This document shows positions 8,274 through 15,977 of a stretch of 29,136 bases of DNA, piece by piece. The stretch lies in assembly GCA_038217425.1 (NCBI GenBank), contig JBBQPM010000079.1, forward strand, positions 1 through 29,136, read 5' to 3'. The DNA comes from JAIEPT01 sp038217425. Lineage in GTDB: Bacteria > Planctomycetota > Planctomycetia > Gemmatales > Gemmataceae. The notes beneath the pieces were generated by a model, which made no database searches, was not told where the DNA came from, and was given only the letters and a program-made list of their open reading frames with translations. The translations under genes and the position numbers were made by a program. Within the stretch, counting starts at the first letter, position 1. Each line of letters starts with the position of its first letter.

Positions 8274-9467
8274 ATGCAGCGATTTTTACTGATCGGGTTT
8301 CTTCTGGCGCCGGGCGCCGCGGCACAGGCGGCGGTGCTCGGGGACGAGGCGACCGTGGAACGGACGTGGGCGTCGAACAAGTCGGCGTTCACCGCGATGC
8401 TGCAACCGGACGCCAGGATCAACGCCGGCGCGCTCAACGCTGCTGCCGACTATTACGTCTATCGCTCGACGTGGCCGGGGCTGCGCAAGAACGAAGACCC
8501 CGAAAAAGGCATGCCCAGCGTGCTCAAATCGTTCGAAACAATGGCCAAGTCGGTGCAGGATTCCAAGAACGACGCGATGCGCAACGCCTTCGTGCCGATC
8601 CTGGTAACGAAGTTCGAGTCCCTTACCAATCTCGATTTCAAGAACGACGAAGCCGACCGCCGCTCGATCTTGCACGGCATCCAGATGTTCCCCGCGCTGG
8701 GCAAGATGCGGCACGACAGGGCGGCCGATTATTTCTTCAAACTGCTCGCCGGCAATGAGACGCACGAGGCGGTAAAACTCTACGCGATCAAGGGATTGCG
8801 TGAGCACTACCCGCTGACGACGGTACACGAAGGGAACAAGAACCAACTCAACAGGGAAGATCCCAAGCGGATCGAGACGCTCATCGCGTACATTTTCCGG
8901 GTCAGGCCCAATGACATGGACGAGGGGGCGTTTGTCTTTTTCCGCCGCGAGGCGATCGCGACTTTGGCGGCGACGCGGGTGCCGGCGGTGGCCGCGATCA
9001 AGACTTCGGGCAAGGCGCAGGGCGTGGTGGCGGCGTCGCTGATGCGGATTCTATCGGAGGAGCCCAAGATGACGCCAATGCCGACCTTCGCCGAGAAGAT
9101 GGAGGCGTCGCTCGGCCTGCTCACCATGGAGTTCAACCCGGAGTTCGTGCCCGATCTCGCCCAGTATTATGCGGGCCGCTTCCTGCTCGAATTCGAAAAG
9201 GAATACCGCCAGGCCAAGAAGCCGGCGACGGTGGCGTGGAAAGTCCAGGGCAGACGATTCGATGCGGCCGTCAAGGCGGCGAAGAAGAACTACTCGACGG
9301 AACTCAGCACGCTCCTGGCGGGCAAAGAAGTGGGCGACTTCCTGAAACAAGTGCAGGAAGCCAAGGCCGCCCCGGCGCTTCCGGCCAAGCTGGCGACCTC
9401 AACCAAACCCGCTCCGAAACTCTTTCGCGACGTGGAACCCAAGATTTACCCTCAAGCCCCGGGGTGA
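8274..9467 (+). CDS. Unrecognised secreted alpha-helical protein
   Basis: A 397-aa protein with the signal peptide MQRFLLIGFLLAPGAAAQAA. I chose the ATG at 8274 because an upstream in-frame start (8175) would put 33 residues before the signal. The mature part is rich in helices and resembles HEAT-like repeats (for example AADYFFKLLAGNETHEAVKL), ending in an Ala/Pro/Lys-rich tail. No enzyme motif is visible. The last codons and the TGA at 9465-9467 lie inside the left arm of a paired inverted-repeat element, so the final residues (PQAPG) are at least partly encoded by that element. Confidence 0.82.
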   Translation: MQRFLLIGFLLAPGAAAQAAVLGDEATVERTWASNKSAFTAMLQPDARINAGALNAAADYYVYRSTWPGLRKNEDPEKGMPSVLKSFETMAKSVQDSKNDAMRNAFVPILVTKFESLTNLDFKNDEADRRSILHGIQMFPALGKMRHDRAADYFFKLLAGNETHEAVKLYAIKGLREHYPLTTVHEGNKNQLNREDPKRIETLIAYIFRVRPNDMDEGAFVFFRREAIATLAATRVPAVAAIKTSGKAQGVVAASLMRILSEEPKMTPMPTFAEKMEASLGLLTMEFNPEFVPDLAQYYAGRFLLEFEKEYRQAKKPATVAWKVQGRRFDAAVKAAKKNYSTELSTLLAGKEVGDFLKQVQEAKAAPALPAKLATSTKPAPKLFRDVEPKIYPQAPG

Positions 9468-9543
9468 GGTACTCCGAACCCCGGGGATCTAGCGCCAGCA
9501 AACTTCTAACCCAGGGGTTCGGCGTACCTCACCCCGGGGCTTG
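9453..9543. repeat. Paired inverted-repeat element overlapping a stop codon, between convergent genes
   Basis: Left arm 9453-9482 and right arm 9514-9543 are 30-nt inverted copies with one mismatch, separated by 31 nt. In the left arm, two CCCCGGGG blocks flank a 14-nt loop, so it can also fold alone. It shares the core TGAGG-N3-TCCGAACCC with the element at 5187-5254. It lies between a plus gene ending at 9467 and a minus gene ending at 9553, so it could serve as a bidirectional terminator, although no T-tract follows. Confidence 0.85.
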
Positions 9544-9552
9544 TGAATTCCG

Positions 9553-10005
9553 TCACGCCCCGCGCAGGTAGCGGACCGCCTGCTTGGGCGTCACCTTGAG
9601 CGCCGCGGCCTTTAGCAGCGGGCCGCCGATGCCCAGCGGCACGTTGAGCTTCTTGACCGGCACGTCCAGCGCCACCGCGAGTTGCTGAAAGAAGTCCGTA
9701 GGCCAACCTTCCGAATGGTGTTGAAACATTTCCTGCGCCGTCACGCAACTCGGCTCCGCGTAGATCCGGAGCGTCAAATAGCTGTGATGCGTGAAGCGCC
9801 CTTCCGATAGCGGCAGACGGAGCAGGTAGAGCTTGCGCGGACGAAGTTTCGCGTCCCAGAGAACGCTGACCAGACGAATCTCGTTGGGTCCCCCCGCGTC
9901 GAGTTCGGCGGCGCCGATCTCGTTGTTCCAGAGGGCCTGAACTTGCTCGGTCGACACAAACGTGAGCTGACCGGCGGAATTGATCGTCAGGTAACGAACT
10001 TGCAT
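9553..10005 (-). CDS. Hypothetical protein, 150 aa
   Basis: Not recognised. The start is well supported by GGAGG eight bases upstream of the ATG. The N-terminal half looks beta-rich (MQVRYLTINSAGQLTFVS) and the C-terminal half helical. No signal peptide, membrane segment or catalytic motif is seen, so it is probably cytoplasmic. It lies downstream of dnaA on the same strand with a 219-bp gap in which I see no gene or clear regulatory site, so operon membership is unlikely. Confidence 0.75.
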   Translation of the reverse strand: MQVRYLTINSAGQLTFVSTEQVQALWNNEIGAAELDAGGPNEIRLVSVLWDAKLRPRKLYLLRLPLSEGRFTHHSYLTLRIYAEPSCVTAQEMFQHHSEGWPTDFFQQLAVALDVPVKKLNVPLGIGGPLLKAAALKVTPKQAVRYLRGA

Positions 10006-10224
10006 CTTCAGCCCTCCATGGTGGGGATTCAGGAAGCATCCATGCTTGCTTGAGGTGAAAACCGAATCCCTTTACTCCATGCTAATCGAGCGCCGCCTAA
10101 TCTCCTAGAGCAAAATCGCCTCGGCCGGGGCGTCAATCGATTTTGGCACTCGTCCCGCATCGGCGCGCCGGATTCCGTGGCTGCGCCCCCTGGGCGGTTT
10201 GGGATCCCGAGCGGTATCGTTGCG

Positions 10225-11598
10225 TTACCCGAGTAACATCTGCTCGAGCCGCTGCAGTACATCCTTCACGCGCAGCGGCCGGGTTCCCATCACCAACGAT
10301 TCGTCGCGTTTGAGCCAGTCGCGCACCTTGCGCTCCGCGGCCACCACGGTGCTGTGGTTGCGTTGGCCGAAGTGCAGGCCGATCTCGCTGTAGGTCGCGG
10401 ACGTGTGTTTGCGGGCCAGGTACATCGCCAGCATGCGCGGGTGGCTCACCTGCCAGCCGCGTTTCTTCGATTGCAGGACGCCTCGGTCCAGCGCGAGGAC
10501 CGTGCAGACGGTTTGGTCGACGTCGGCGAGTTGCACCAGGCGAACGCTGTGACGGAGCAGGTCGCCGAGCGCTTCGCGAGCCAGCTCGAGATCGACGGGG
10601 CGATCGGTGACGCGGGCCAGGTGAGCGACGCTGTAGAGGGCGCCTTCGAGTTCGCGGACGTTACCGCGGAGATGCTCGGTCAGAAATTCAAGCACGTCGC
10701 GGGACACTTCCAGACCCCGGTCGACCGCCTTGGCGCGCAAGATCTCGAGCCGGGTCGCCTCGTCGGGGAGGTTGAGACTGCACACTGCGCCGCCCAAGAG
10801 CCGATCCGCGAGTTCCGGTAAAAATTGATCAGCCAGGCGCGGGTGGCAATCGCACGTCACCATCACCCAGCGCTGATCGCGCTGCAAGGCGTCGAGCGTG
10901 TGCAGGAATTCCTCCTGCGTCGCCGTCTTCTTCGACAGAAAGTTGAGGTCGTCGATGAGCAGCCCGTCGCAATCGCGGAACGATTTGCGGAAGGTCGACA
11001 GCTTTCCCTGATGCATGGCCGAGAGGAAGCGGTTGGTGAACTCCTCGGCGGTCAAGTGCAGGATGCGGGCCTCGGGGAACTGGCGTTTGAGTTCGACGAA
11101 GGCGCCTTCGAGCAAATGCGATTTGCCGGTGCCGACGGGGCCATGCACGACGAGCGGGCATTGGCTTTGGTCGGGCTCTTCGCCGAAGTGCCGGGCGGCA
11201 GCGAAGGCCATGCGGTTGCTCGGTCCGACCACGAACTGATTCAGTTTGCGCCAGCGTTTGACCTTCGCGCGCTTCGGCGCGTGCTCGGGCGCAGCGACGG
11301 GTTGCGGCAGCTCCGGCGCGACTTGCGCCTGTTCCTGCCGCTGCGCCTGGAACAGCTTCGGGTCGATGACGAAGACGACCGGCAGCTTGCGTCCCAGGAC
11401 TTCTAGCGCCGACTCGGCGACATCCTCGGCAAAGGTTTTCTGCAGCCAGTCCTGGTAGAACCGATTGGGGACGCCGACTTCGAGCTTGTCGTCGGCGACG
11501 ACCAATCGCGTTTTGTTCTTGAACCAGAGATCATAGCGTGGCTCCCCAATCCGCTGGCACAGCACCCGTCCCAGTGCCGCCGCGACGTCCTGTAGCAT
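10225..11598 (-). CDS. dnaA: Chromosomal replication initiator protein DnaA
   Basis: A 457-aa AAA+ ATPase that binds DnaA boxes at oriC and melts the origin. Domain I begins MLQDVAAALGRVL and contains YDLWF and VPNRFYQDWL. A short linker precedes the ATPase. Walker A is GPVGTGKSHL at about 153-162, Walker B is LLIDDLNFL, and the sensor/arginine-finger region is LPELADRLLGG. Domain IV ends with the helix-turn-helix segment FGQRNHSTVVAAERKV, which has Asn where most DnaA proteins have Asp (R-D-H-[ST]-T). The start at 11598 fits the family N-terminus; an in-frame ATG at 11625 adds nine residues, and neither has a well-spaced Shine-Dalgarno. No dnaN or recF is adjacent. Confidence 0.95.
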   Translation of the reverse strand: MLQDVAAALGRVLCQRIGEPRYDLWFKNKTRLVVADDKLEVGVPNRFYQDWLQKTFAEDVAESALEVLGRKLPVVFVIDPKLFQAQRQEQAQVAPELPQPVAAPEHAPKRAKVKRWRKLNQFVVGPSNRMAFAAARHFGEEPDQSQCPLVVHGPVGTGKSHLLEGAFVELKRQFPEARILHLTAEEFTNRFLSAMHQGKLSTFRKSFRDCDGLLIDDLNFLSKKTATQEEFLHTLDALQRDQRWVMVTCDCHPRLADQFLPELADRLLGGAVCSLNLPDEATRLEILRAKAVDRGLEVSRDVLEFLTEHLRGNVRELEGALYSVAHLARVTDRPVDLELAREALGDLLRHSVRLVQLADVDQTVCTVLALDRGVLQSKKRGWQVSHPRMLAMYLARKHTSATYSEIGLHFGQRNHSTVVAAERKVRDWLKRDESLVMGTRPLRVKDVLQRLEQMLLG

Positions 11599-11625
11599 CC
11601 TCAAAAGCGTACTCCCCCTGCGCAT

Positions 11626-12044
11626 TCCTCGCAGTGTCTAGGGAATCTCCCTGGAGCCGATCCACACTTTGGGCGAGCAGGCCTTTAGTGCGAGCAGTGA
11701 TCGGTTCTTCGGAACGATCCCGAAATCCGTAGTGTTCAGAAGGCAATCAGTTCGCGCCAAGGAGATCCATCTACCGTGTCGGTAGCCGGCACGAGCGAAC
11801 GAGTTTTTTCCGTCGGAGAAGAGAATTCTAGGCGAGGCGGGGGGCGGGTACAATCGAATTCCGCCCGCGCGGGACAGGCTCAAAAAATCTCCGCGTCCCA
11901 ACCCATTGGATGAGCGTCAGTTACCCGCGGAAAAGTATTATCCGGCAGTAAACTTTTCGCGCGGGCCTTGGTGGAAAACCTGTCAATCTTTCGGCGGCGA
12001 ATGAGGCCAGTGAACGCGCCGGAAAAACGTCGATTTGATGAAGG
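11626..12044. other. Gene-free 419-bp region upstream of dnaA with dyad symmetry; possible dnaA control region or origin
   Basis: No convincing gene is seen. It contains an imperfect dyad, 11925-11936 against 11952-11964 (CCGCGGAAAAGT and its near reverse complement), around an AT-richer centre with TTATCC. It also holds a small perfect hairpin CTACCG-TGT-CGGTAG at 11771-11785. Loose DnaA-box-like 9-mers (7 of 9 to TTATCCACA) are CGATCCACA near 11660 and TTTTCCACC read on the minus strand near 11975. These matches are weak, and origin function is inference from the dnaA neighbourhood. Confidence 0.3.
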
Positions 12045-12950
12045 TTATTTGAAGAAAGCCAGGTAAATATCGTGCGTCTCGCGCGGGAAAAAGCCCCCCT
12101 CCCGGTACAGCTGTAAGGCCGGATCGTTCCGCACGTCGACGCTCACGTACAGCTGAGGCGCCTCGCGCGCTCGCGCGCTCTGCAGAGCCGCCGACAGGAG
12201 CGCTCGGCCCACGCCCCGGCCCCGCCAGGACGGGATCACGCCCAGGTACGACAGCTCCCAGCCGTCGGGCTTTTCGTTCACCAGTGCCAGGCCGACGTCT
12301 TTCCCGCCGCAGGTTGCCAGATGCCAGCAGTGCGGACGAAAAACTCCTTCCACGCGATGGCAGGCGAGCAGTTCCGCACCGGTCCGCTGGCCGTTCATCT
12401 CGGGGATGTCGAGCGTCTCGGCGAAAGTCGCCTCCATGGTGCGGGCGAAGCGCTTGTCATTGCCCAGTCGCCAGGTTTCCAGGGCGACGCCGGCCGGCAG
12501 CGGCGCCGCGTGAATTCCGCGCAGGCTGTGCTGCCAGAGCGAAATCTTCGAGACGTAGTCGAACCCGAACGGCAGCAAGATCTCGGCACGGGCGGAGTCT
12601 TCCGGCGGCAGAAGCAGATGGGCGAAGCGTGCGTTCTGCCCGCGCAGCCAATCGAGTCCGTCGCGAATCAGCGTCTCGGCAGCGCCGGCGGCGTTGACGA
12701 CGGGGGCCCAGACCTGGCCATTGAAACCGGGCAGGAGCTGGCAGGGAAAAACGCCCACGAGGGCGCCCGCGGGGTCGCGCACGGTGCGCAGCCCCTCGGC
12801 GGGGAATTTCTCCTCGTCGATCCAGCCGAGGACTTCGTCCACGCGCATCTGGCGCGGACGATCGGGCAGGCGCTGGAAAAAAAGCTCCAGCGCGGCACGC
12901 CGTTCGTCGGCATGGGCCGCTTCGCAAATCCAGGGGGTTGGCAGGGACAT
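12045..12950 (-). CDS. GNAT-family N-acetyltransferase
   Basis: A 301-aa cytoplasmic protein. The C-terminal third is a clear GNAT domain with the acetyl-CoA motif A, LSYLGVIPSWRGRGVGRALL, followed by LYVSVDVRNDPALQLYREGGF. The N-terminal half looks like a degenerate second GNAT fold, as in mycothiol-synthase-like tandem GNAT proteins. The acceptor substrate is unknown. The start MSLPTPWICE at 12950 is chosen; a longer in-frame start at 13067 would overlap the divergent rex gene. It is divergent from rex across 109 bp, in which I see no TTGTGA-type Rex operator. Confidence 0.87.
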   Translation of the reverse strand: MSLPTPWICEAAHADERRAALELFFQRLPDRPRQMRVDEVLGWIDEEKFPAEGLRTVRDPAGALVGVFPCQLLPGFNGQVWAPVVNAAGAAETLIRDGLDWLRGQNARFAHLLLPPEDSARAEILLPFGFDYVSKISLWQHSLRGIHAAPLPAGVALETWRLGNDKRFARTMEATFAETLDIPEMNGQRTGAELLACHRVEGVFRPHCWHLATCGGKDVGLALVNEKPDGWELSYLGVIPSWRGRGVGRALLSAALQSARAREAPQLYVSVDVRNDPALQLYREGGFFPRETHDIYLAFFK

Positions 12951-13059
12951 AATCGTATCGTAGACATTTTCCGCGCGAGGCGCCGTCCCTTGACCTGCCG
13001 GGAAGTCCGAAATAAGTTGGGAGAGAGGATTTGGGATTTGCAAAGGCGGTCTTTGAAGG

Positions 13060-13743
13060 ATGAGCAAGTTCGATCCAGATCGTCCCGCGCCTCCGGGCGG
13101 AGGGAGCGAACCGAAACTCTCCCGGGCCAGCGTCCAGCGCTTCAGCCTCTATCTACGCCACCTCCAACACACCCTCCGCGAAGGTACCAACACCCTCTCC
13201 AGCGGCCAACTCGGCGAAGCCCTTGGCATTACCGACGCCCAGGTCCGGAAGGACCTCGCTTACCTCGGCAATCTCGGACAACCCGGCATCGGCTACCCGA
13301 TCCCTGAAGTCATCCAGGCCCTCAAACACAAGCTGGGAATCGACCGCAGCTGGACCGCGGTCATCGTGGGCGCCGGCAACCTCGCGCGGGCGCTCCTGCG
13401 CTACCGCGGCTTCGAAGAGCAGGGCTTCCGCTTCGTCGCCCTTTTCGACGCCGACGTCGACAAGATCGGCACGAAAGTCGAGGATCTGGAAGTGCAGCCG
13501 CTGGCGAACTTGCCAGAGGTGGTCAAGGTACACAAGCCGGAACTGGGCGTGCTGACCGTACCGGCGGGCGCCGCTCAGGGCGTCGCGGACGTCCTGGTCG
13601 GCGCCGGGATTCGCGGCATCCTCAACTTCGCGCCGACGGTCCTGCGTCTGCCGCCCGGCATCCGCCTGGTCGCGGTCGATCTGGCGGTCCAACTCGAGCA
13701 GCTCGCATTCCTGGTCCACCTGGCGCCCGAAGCGACGCCGTGA
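13060..13743 (+). CDS. rex: Redox-sensing transcriptional repressor Rex
   Basis: A 227-aa protein that senses NADH/NAD+ and represses fermentation or respiration genes when NADH is low. The N-terminal winged helix covers about 20-85, with SRASVQRFSLYLRHL, SSGQLGEALGITDAQVRKDLAYLG and the G-x-GYP segment GQPGIGYPI. The Rossmann fold follows with VIVGAGNLARALLRY (GxGxxA-type) and the conserved ALFDADVDKIG. The family ending GILNFAPTVLRLPPGIRLVAVDLAVQLEQLAF is present in pieces of normal order. A Pro/Gly-rich N-terminal extension of about 15 residues is unusual. It is tail-to-tail with the metzincin gene, 19 bp away. Confidence 0.95.
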   Translation: MSKFDPDRPAPPGGGSEPKLSRASVQRFSLYLRHLQHTLREGTNTLSSGQLGEALGITDAQVRKDLAYLGNLGQPGIGYPIPEVIQALKHKLGIDRSWTAVIVGAGNLARALLRYRGFEEQGFRFVALFDADVDKIGTKVEDLEVQPLANLPEVVKVHKPELGVLTVPAGAAQGVADVLVGAGIRGILNFAPTVLRLPPGIRLVAVDLAVQLEQLAFLVHLAPEATP

Positions 13744-13762
13744 GCGTTTTTGGGACAGATGT

Positions 13763-15049
13763 CTACGGTTGGCCGAGCGTGGTGCGCATTTTCTCGACGT
13801 GAATCTTCGGAATAAATCGTTCACGCTGGTCGGTGGTGTCCCACATGAGCATGTCGACGGTCGAGGTAATGGGGCTGTTGTGCCGCACGCCGAGACAGTG
13901 GCCCGCTTCGTGGGCGAGAGATTCGCCTTCTTCGACGCCGGCGTCGTCCTCGAAGATGCAGTCGAGTCCGGCGATGGTGGCGAGGGCGTCCGCGTCGTCG
14001 GTGCCGTCGGCTTCCGCCGCCGCCTGCTCCAGTTCCTTGACGAAAAAGACGTTGAACCGCGCCCCGGTGTTGCGGTTGGCGACGATCGTGTCCCATTCGC
14101 GATCGCCGTTGGGGAGCGTGCCGGCTTCGTTGACTTCGTTGCCGAAGGCCCCGGTGATCGGCAGTTCGCGAGCCTGGTGATGCGAGAATTCGACGTTGAC
14201 CTGCGGCAAATAAATCGAGTTCATCACGCGTAACATTTCGCGTTCCGCGCCGAGCCGACGGGTGGTGCCGATCGTCGGATGCTTGACGAAATGAAACGCC
14301 GACTTGACGGTGATCTTCGTGAGCACGGAAACGGCGAGCGCCACGACGATGCTGCCGTCGACGTCGAGGACTTCGAGACGCGTCTTGCCCGCCATCTTGC
14401 CCAGGACGCGAATCACTTCATCGTCGCTGGTGATGCGATCCAGCGGTTGCGAGCGCGTGAAGCTCACCGGCTCGGCGATCGAGCGGTTTCGGCTCACGAT
14501 CTGAAGCCCGGCGGCGTTGACAATGCGGATCTCGCGCAGTGGATTCTGCATCGGCACCATCAACCAACGCGGCACGGCGGTCGCGTCGAAGCCGTTTTCT
14601 TTTTGATGGGGAAAGACCTGCTCGAAGGCCGGCTGAGCCGTGCGCAGCAGCGTTACCGCGGTGACCACGACGCCGCGAAATTTCTCGTCCTCGTTGCCGT
14701 CGATCTGGCCGGCAAGCGAGGCATCGTCTTCGCCGACGCCCACGCCCGTGACCTGGCTGAGCTTGGCGCCTTTTCGTACCAGGAAATCCCGGACGCCCTT
14801 GACGCGACGATCCGACAATCCCTGATTGTAAGCCGCCGACCCCGACCGACTCGCCAGCCCGCGGATGCGCACGCTCATGAGCGGCGAACCCAAAAGCGGC
14901 ATGACGTTCGCCTCGAGCCAGCGTTCGTGTTCGGGCTTGAGTTTCTCCCCTTCGATGTCGTAATTAAAAAGGAGCCCCTTGCGCCGGACTCGGCCCGGCC
15001 CGCCTCTGGGGAGGTCTTGAACTTTGCCCGGTCCGGTCAGCTTGCTCAT
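13763..15049 (-). CDS. OmpA-like domain fused to a metzincin-type zinc metalloprotease
   Basis: A 428-aa protein. Residues about 28-105 resemble the OmpA C-terminal domain (FNYDIEGEKLKPEHERWL, then RIRGLASRSGSAAYNQ and LSDRRVKGVRDFLVRKG), which normally binds peptidoglycan. Near the C-terminus is HEAGHCLGVRH, a full HExxHxxGxxH zinc site (His380, Glu381, His384, His390), followed by Met400/Met402 in DMLMWD as a probable Met-turn. The middle about 200 residues are unassigned. There is no signal peptide or lipobox at MSKLTGPGKVQ, so a sec-exported role is not evident; export by another route or a cytoplasmic role remains open. The ATG at 15047-15049 is the first in frame. Domain calls are from motif reading. 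Confidence 0.82.
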   Translation of the reverse strand: MSKLTGPGKVQDLPRGGPGRVRRKGLLFNYDIEGEKLKPEHERWLEANVMPLLGSPLMSVRIRGLASRSGSAAYNQGLSDRRVKGVRDFLVRKGAKLSQVTGVGVGEDDASLAGQIDGNEDEKFRGVVVTAVTLLRTAQPAFEQVFPHQKENGFDATAVPRWLMVPMQNPLREIRIVNAAGLQIVSRNRSIAEPVSFTRSQPLDRITSDDEVIRVLGKMAGKTRLEVLDVDGSIVVALAVSVLTKITVKSAFHFVKHPTIGTTRRLGAEREMLRVMNSIYLPQVNVEFSHHQARELPITGAFGNEVNEAGTLPNGDREWDTIVANRNTGARFNVFFVKELEQAAAEADGTDDADALATIAGLDCIFEDDAGVEEGESLAHEAGHCLGVRHNSPITSTVDMLMWDTTDQRERFIPKIHVEKMRTTLGQP

Positions 15050-15206
15050 GACAGCCTCGCGTGCAGAAGGGTGGGAATCCGCGCTCCGCTAGTTTATGCC
15101 GAAACGCCCCGGCCAGCGGACAGAGAATCGCACGATTTTCAAAACAATTCGGCCCCGCGAAGCGTCCCTATGCTTGGCGCAGAAACCATCGAATTCGAGG
15201 CGCGTT

Positions 15207-15425
15207 ATGCCATTTGTCGTTCGCGCGATCATCTCCCTACTCGCGGGAGTCGGCGCCGGGCTCATCGGCTTCTGGACCATGTGGCAAGCGGTCTGGACCC
15301 TCGTCGGCGAACACCCCGGTTTGGGGCACGGCGCCTGGTTGGTGGGGGGGATCTTCGCGCCGGGCATACGTGACGCTTGCGGTGCTTGCCTCGCTGCACC
15401 GCTCGAATTCGGCTCAGTCCAATAG
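15207..15425 (+). CDS. Small membrane protein, probably frameshifted near its 3' end
   Basis: The open frame encodes 72 aa: one hydrophobic helix (VVRAIISLLAGVGAGLIGFW), an aromatic loop, the start of a second hydrophobic stretch (GAWLVGGIFAP), then an abrupt polar/Cys-containing end. In the +1 frame, just after this break, the sequence reads AYVTLAVLASLHR, which would complete a second helix, and runs to a stop at 15462. Removing one G near 15360 joins the two into a sensible two-helix protein of about 85 residues. GAGG upstream supports the ATG. It could be a real frameshift or a sequencing error. Confidence 0.5.
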   Translation: MPFVVRAIISLLAGVGAGLIGFWTMWQAVWTLVGEHPGLGHGAWLVGGIFAPGIRDACGACLAAPLEFGSVQ

Positions 15426-15611
15426 CCGAGGCGTTAGCTGGATGTTTAACGCTTTTCCCTAATCCATGTTGCGAACAACGGTGGCGGCTCCAAAAAAAAG
15501 GATCCCAACTTCTATTGATTCGAAGACTTAAAGTTCCTACAACCGTGCAAGTCAAACTTCCCTGAACAAATACGGCGGTAAAACGGTCTGCATAATGCAA
15601 GGGCTTGTGAT

Positions 15612-15977
15612 ATGAGCGCCGAAACAAATCCAGGCGGACTTGGAACAGTAGTTGCAGTGATTGTCACCGTTCATGAAGCGGAACGCGCCAGCGGGCCAAC
15701 GGGTATTGTTGAATGGGGCAGTTCGCTGACTGATAGACAAGCGGCAGATCGCCGTCGGCTAGAATTGGATATCGTCGTTCGTGGCTCAGACAAGGTTGCG
15801 AACCGCAAGAAAGCTCAAGACATTGAAAGTATGGTTGGAATTCCGGTCGTTTTCGATTTGCCGCACCCACGGGCCGGGAAATACGCGATTCCCCACTTCC
15901 ACCAACAGTCGCGAAAGCCAGAAGGGCATTCGTTTTACGAGGTTGACAATCGAAAAGCTAGGAAGATGACCCCATGA
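15612..15977 (+). CDS. Putative orphan polymorphic-toxin C-terminal domain
   Basis: A 121-aa protein with no signal peptide or membrane segment. The C-terminal half (GKYAIPHFHQQSRKPEGHSF, then YEVDNRKARK) resembles, from memory, the tips of RHS-type and other polymorphic toxins, with a cluster of His residues that could be catalytic. AAGGG about 9 bases before the ATG suggests it can be translated alone. It overlaps the next gene by four bases (ATGA), as toxin-immunity pairs often do. Third-position A/T use is visibly higher than in the flanking genes, a sign of transfer. Without a delivery domain it may be a displaced toxin module; an unrelated small protein is the alternative. Confidence 0.6.
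   Translation: MSAETNPGGLGTVVAVIVTVHEAERASGPTGIVEWGSSLTDRQAADRRRLELDIVVRGSDKVANRKKAQDIESMVGIPVVFDLPHPRAGKYAIPHFHQQSRKPEGHSFYEVDNRKARKMTP

Noticed and set aside
12951..13059. Rex operator in the GNAT-rex divergent gap
   Set aside because: No TTGTGA-N6-TCACAA-like palindrome was found by eye.
13763..15373. Plus-strand open frame (364 codons, 14279-15373) antisense to the metzincin gene
   Set aside because: Arg/His-rich shadow without a domain; the minus strand holds OmpA-like and HExxHxxGxxH motifs.
15425..15460. Integron attC-like site or terminator (GCGTTA / TAACGC hairpin followed by TTTT) at the left edge of the low-GC cassette
   Set aside because: GTTAGCT does not fit GTTRRRY, no RYYYAAC partner was found upstream, and no matching site follows the cassette at 16508-16606. 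The 6-bp stem with a 10-nt loop is also weak as a terminator and overlaps the shifted reading frame.
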